The position numbers and the translations under genes are program-made. A stretch of DNA of 64,000 nucleotides from Micromonospora parathelypteridis. GTDB taxonomy: Bacteria > Actinomycetota > Actinomycetes > Mycobacteriales > Micromonosporaceae. The notes under the pieces are model-generated. The model made no database searches, was not told the origin of the DNA, and worked only from the letters and a program-made list of their open reading frames with translations. This document shows, in pieces, positions 62,781-64,000 of the stretch; the stretch's first letter is position 1; the number at the start of each line of letters is the position of its first letter. The DNA lies in assembly GCF_014201145.1 (NCBI RefSeq), contig NZ_JACHDP010000001.1, positions 1,736,001 through 1,800,000 of the forward strand. Reading direction: 5' to 3'.

Positions 62781-62870
62781 ACCGCACGGAAGGCCACCGC
62801 ACGGAAGGCCACCGCACGGAAGGCCACCGCACGGAAGGCCACCGCACGGAAGGCCACCGCACGGAAAGCG
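62781..62870. repeat. Tandem repeat, 15 bp x 6
   Basis: Five perfect copies of ACCGCACGGAAGGCC and a sixth altered one (ACCGCACGGAAAGCG), head to tail. The unit is a multiple of three, so frames stay open, but it produces only a monotonous five-residue repeat. Not a CRISPR: there are no spacers. Confidence 0.9.
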
Positions 62871-62946
62871 ACCCCAACCGACAGGCGCCCGCGCCGGCGG
62901 GCGACCCCACCAACGGGCAGCCGCGCCGACGGGTGGTGGGGCGGCG

Positions 62947-64000
<1,054 letters not shown>

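Noticed and set aside
62302..62857. Open frames on both strands with repeated AFRAV-type or Arg/Pro-rich sequence
   Set aside because: They arise from the tandem repeats; there is no ribosome site, the composition is unnatural and the two strands give equally long frames.
62781..62870. Possible CRISPR array
   Set aside because: Units are head to tail without spacers, only 15 bp, and no cas genes are nearby.

Overview
This is a very GC-rich, gene-dense actinobacterial chromosome segment, most likely from Micromonospora or a close relative (Micromonosporaceae). The evidence is the GTG/TTG start usage, the 4-bp GTGA/ATGA gene overlaps, and a gene set resembling the conserved actinobacterial block that runs from dnaG to lepA (dnaG, dgt, glyS, smtB-like/zur, uppS, recO, era, cdd-like, CBS-domain protein, ybeY, phoH, rsmE, dnaJ, hrcA, hemW, lepA; the same families lie in one region of the Mycobacterium tuberculosis chromosome). 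The genus is inferred from protein style, not from a search. I saw no rRNA, tRNA, CRISPR array, insertion sequence or prophage.

Layout. 1-5.5 kb: the 5' part of dnaG, a first LtrA-type membrane protein, an iron-regulated siderophore reductase with a perfect palindromic iron box, dgt, a VOC protein and a lone Roadblock protein. 5.6-13.6 kb: pyruvate phosphate dikinase, a GH20 hexosaminidase, a secreted C39-like peptidase behind a long GC-rich leader, a tRNA-dihydrouridine synthase and a sortase-like secreted protein. 13.8-21.2 kb: glyS, small membrane proteins, and a zinc module (Zur box, znuA-znuC-znuB, a SmtB/ArsR repressor with an intact alpha5 zinc site, and zur). 21.2-26.4 kb: acyl-CoA dehydrogenase, a membrane protein, a translationally coupled SIS-isomerase and AAC(3)-acetyltransferase pair, and an alpha/beta hydrolase. 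26.5-30.8 kb: TPP riboswitch and ykoE-ykoD-ykoC thiamine-precursor ECF transporter, with an MTH1187/YkoF-like thiamine-binding gene close by. 30.9-34.0 kb: 6-phosphogluconate dehydrogenase, pirin and small hypotheticals.

34-50 kb is the housekeeping core: uppS-recO, a DUF4097 lipoprotein, an acyltransferase, the tightly coupled phoH-ybeY-CBS-(degenerate cdd)-era run, a beta-lactamase-like/HIT pair, hrcA-dnaJ-rsmE under a CIRCE element, and hemW. 50-57.5 kb is accessory: enoyl-CoA hydratase, an SDR lacking the usual Tyr/Lys behind two tandem palindromic operators, a lysozyme-like secreted protein, a phytanoyl-CoA dioxygenase, two convergent LtrA-type proteins and a MOSC protein. 57.5-64 kb: a three-gene sugar ABC importer, two nearly identical GlsB-type membrane proteins separated by intergenic repeats, a repeat-rich 0.7-kb stretch, and the 3' part of lepA.

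The most unusual non-genic signal is a family of five 74-80-bp intergenic palindromes, four of them exactly 74 bp and bounded by GATC at both ends (10303, 29707, 61451, 61597; a decayed fifth at 61739). Three further GATC-bounded hairpins of different sequence lie at 27305, 32418 and 33632. They sit only between genes, and I do not recognise them as a named element.
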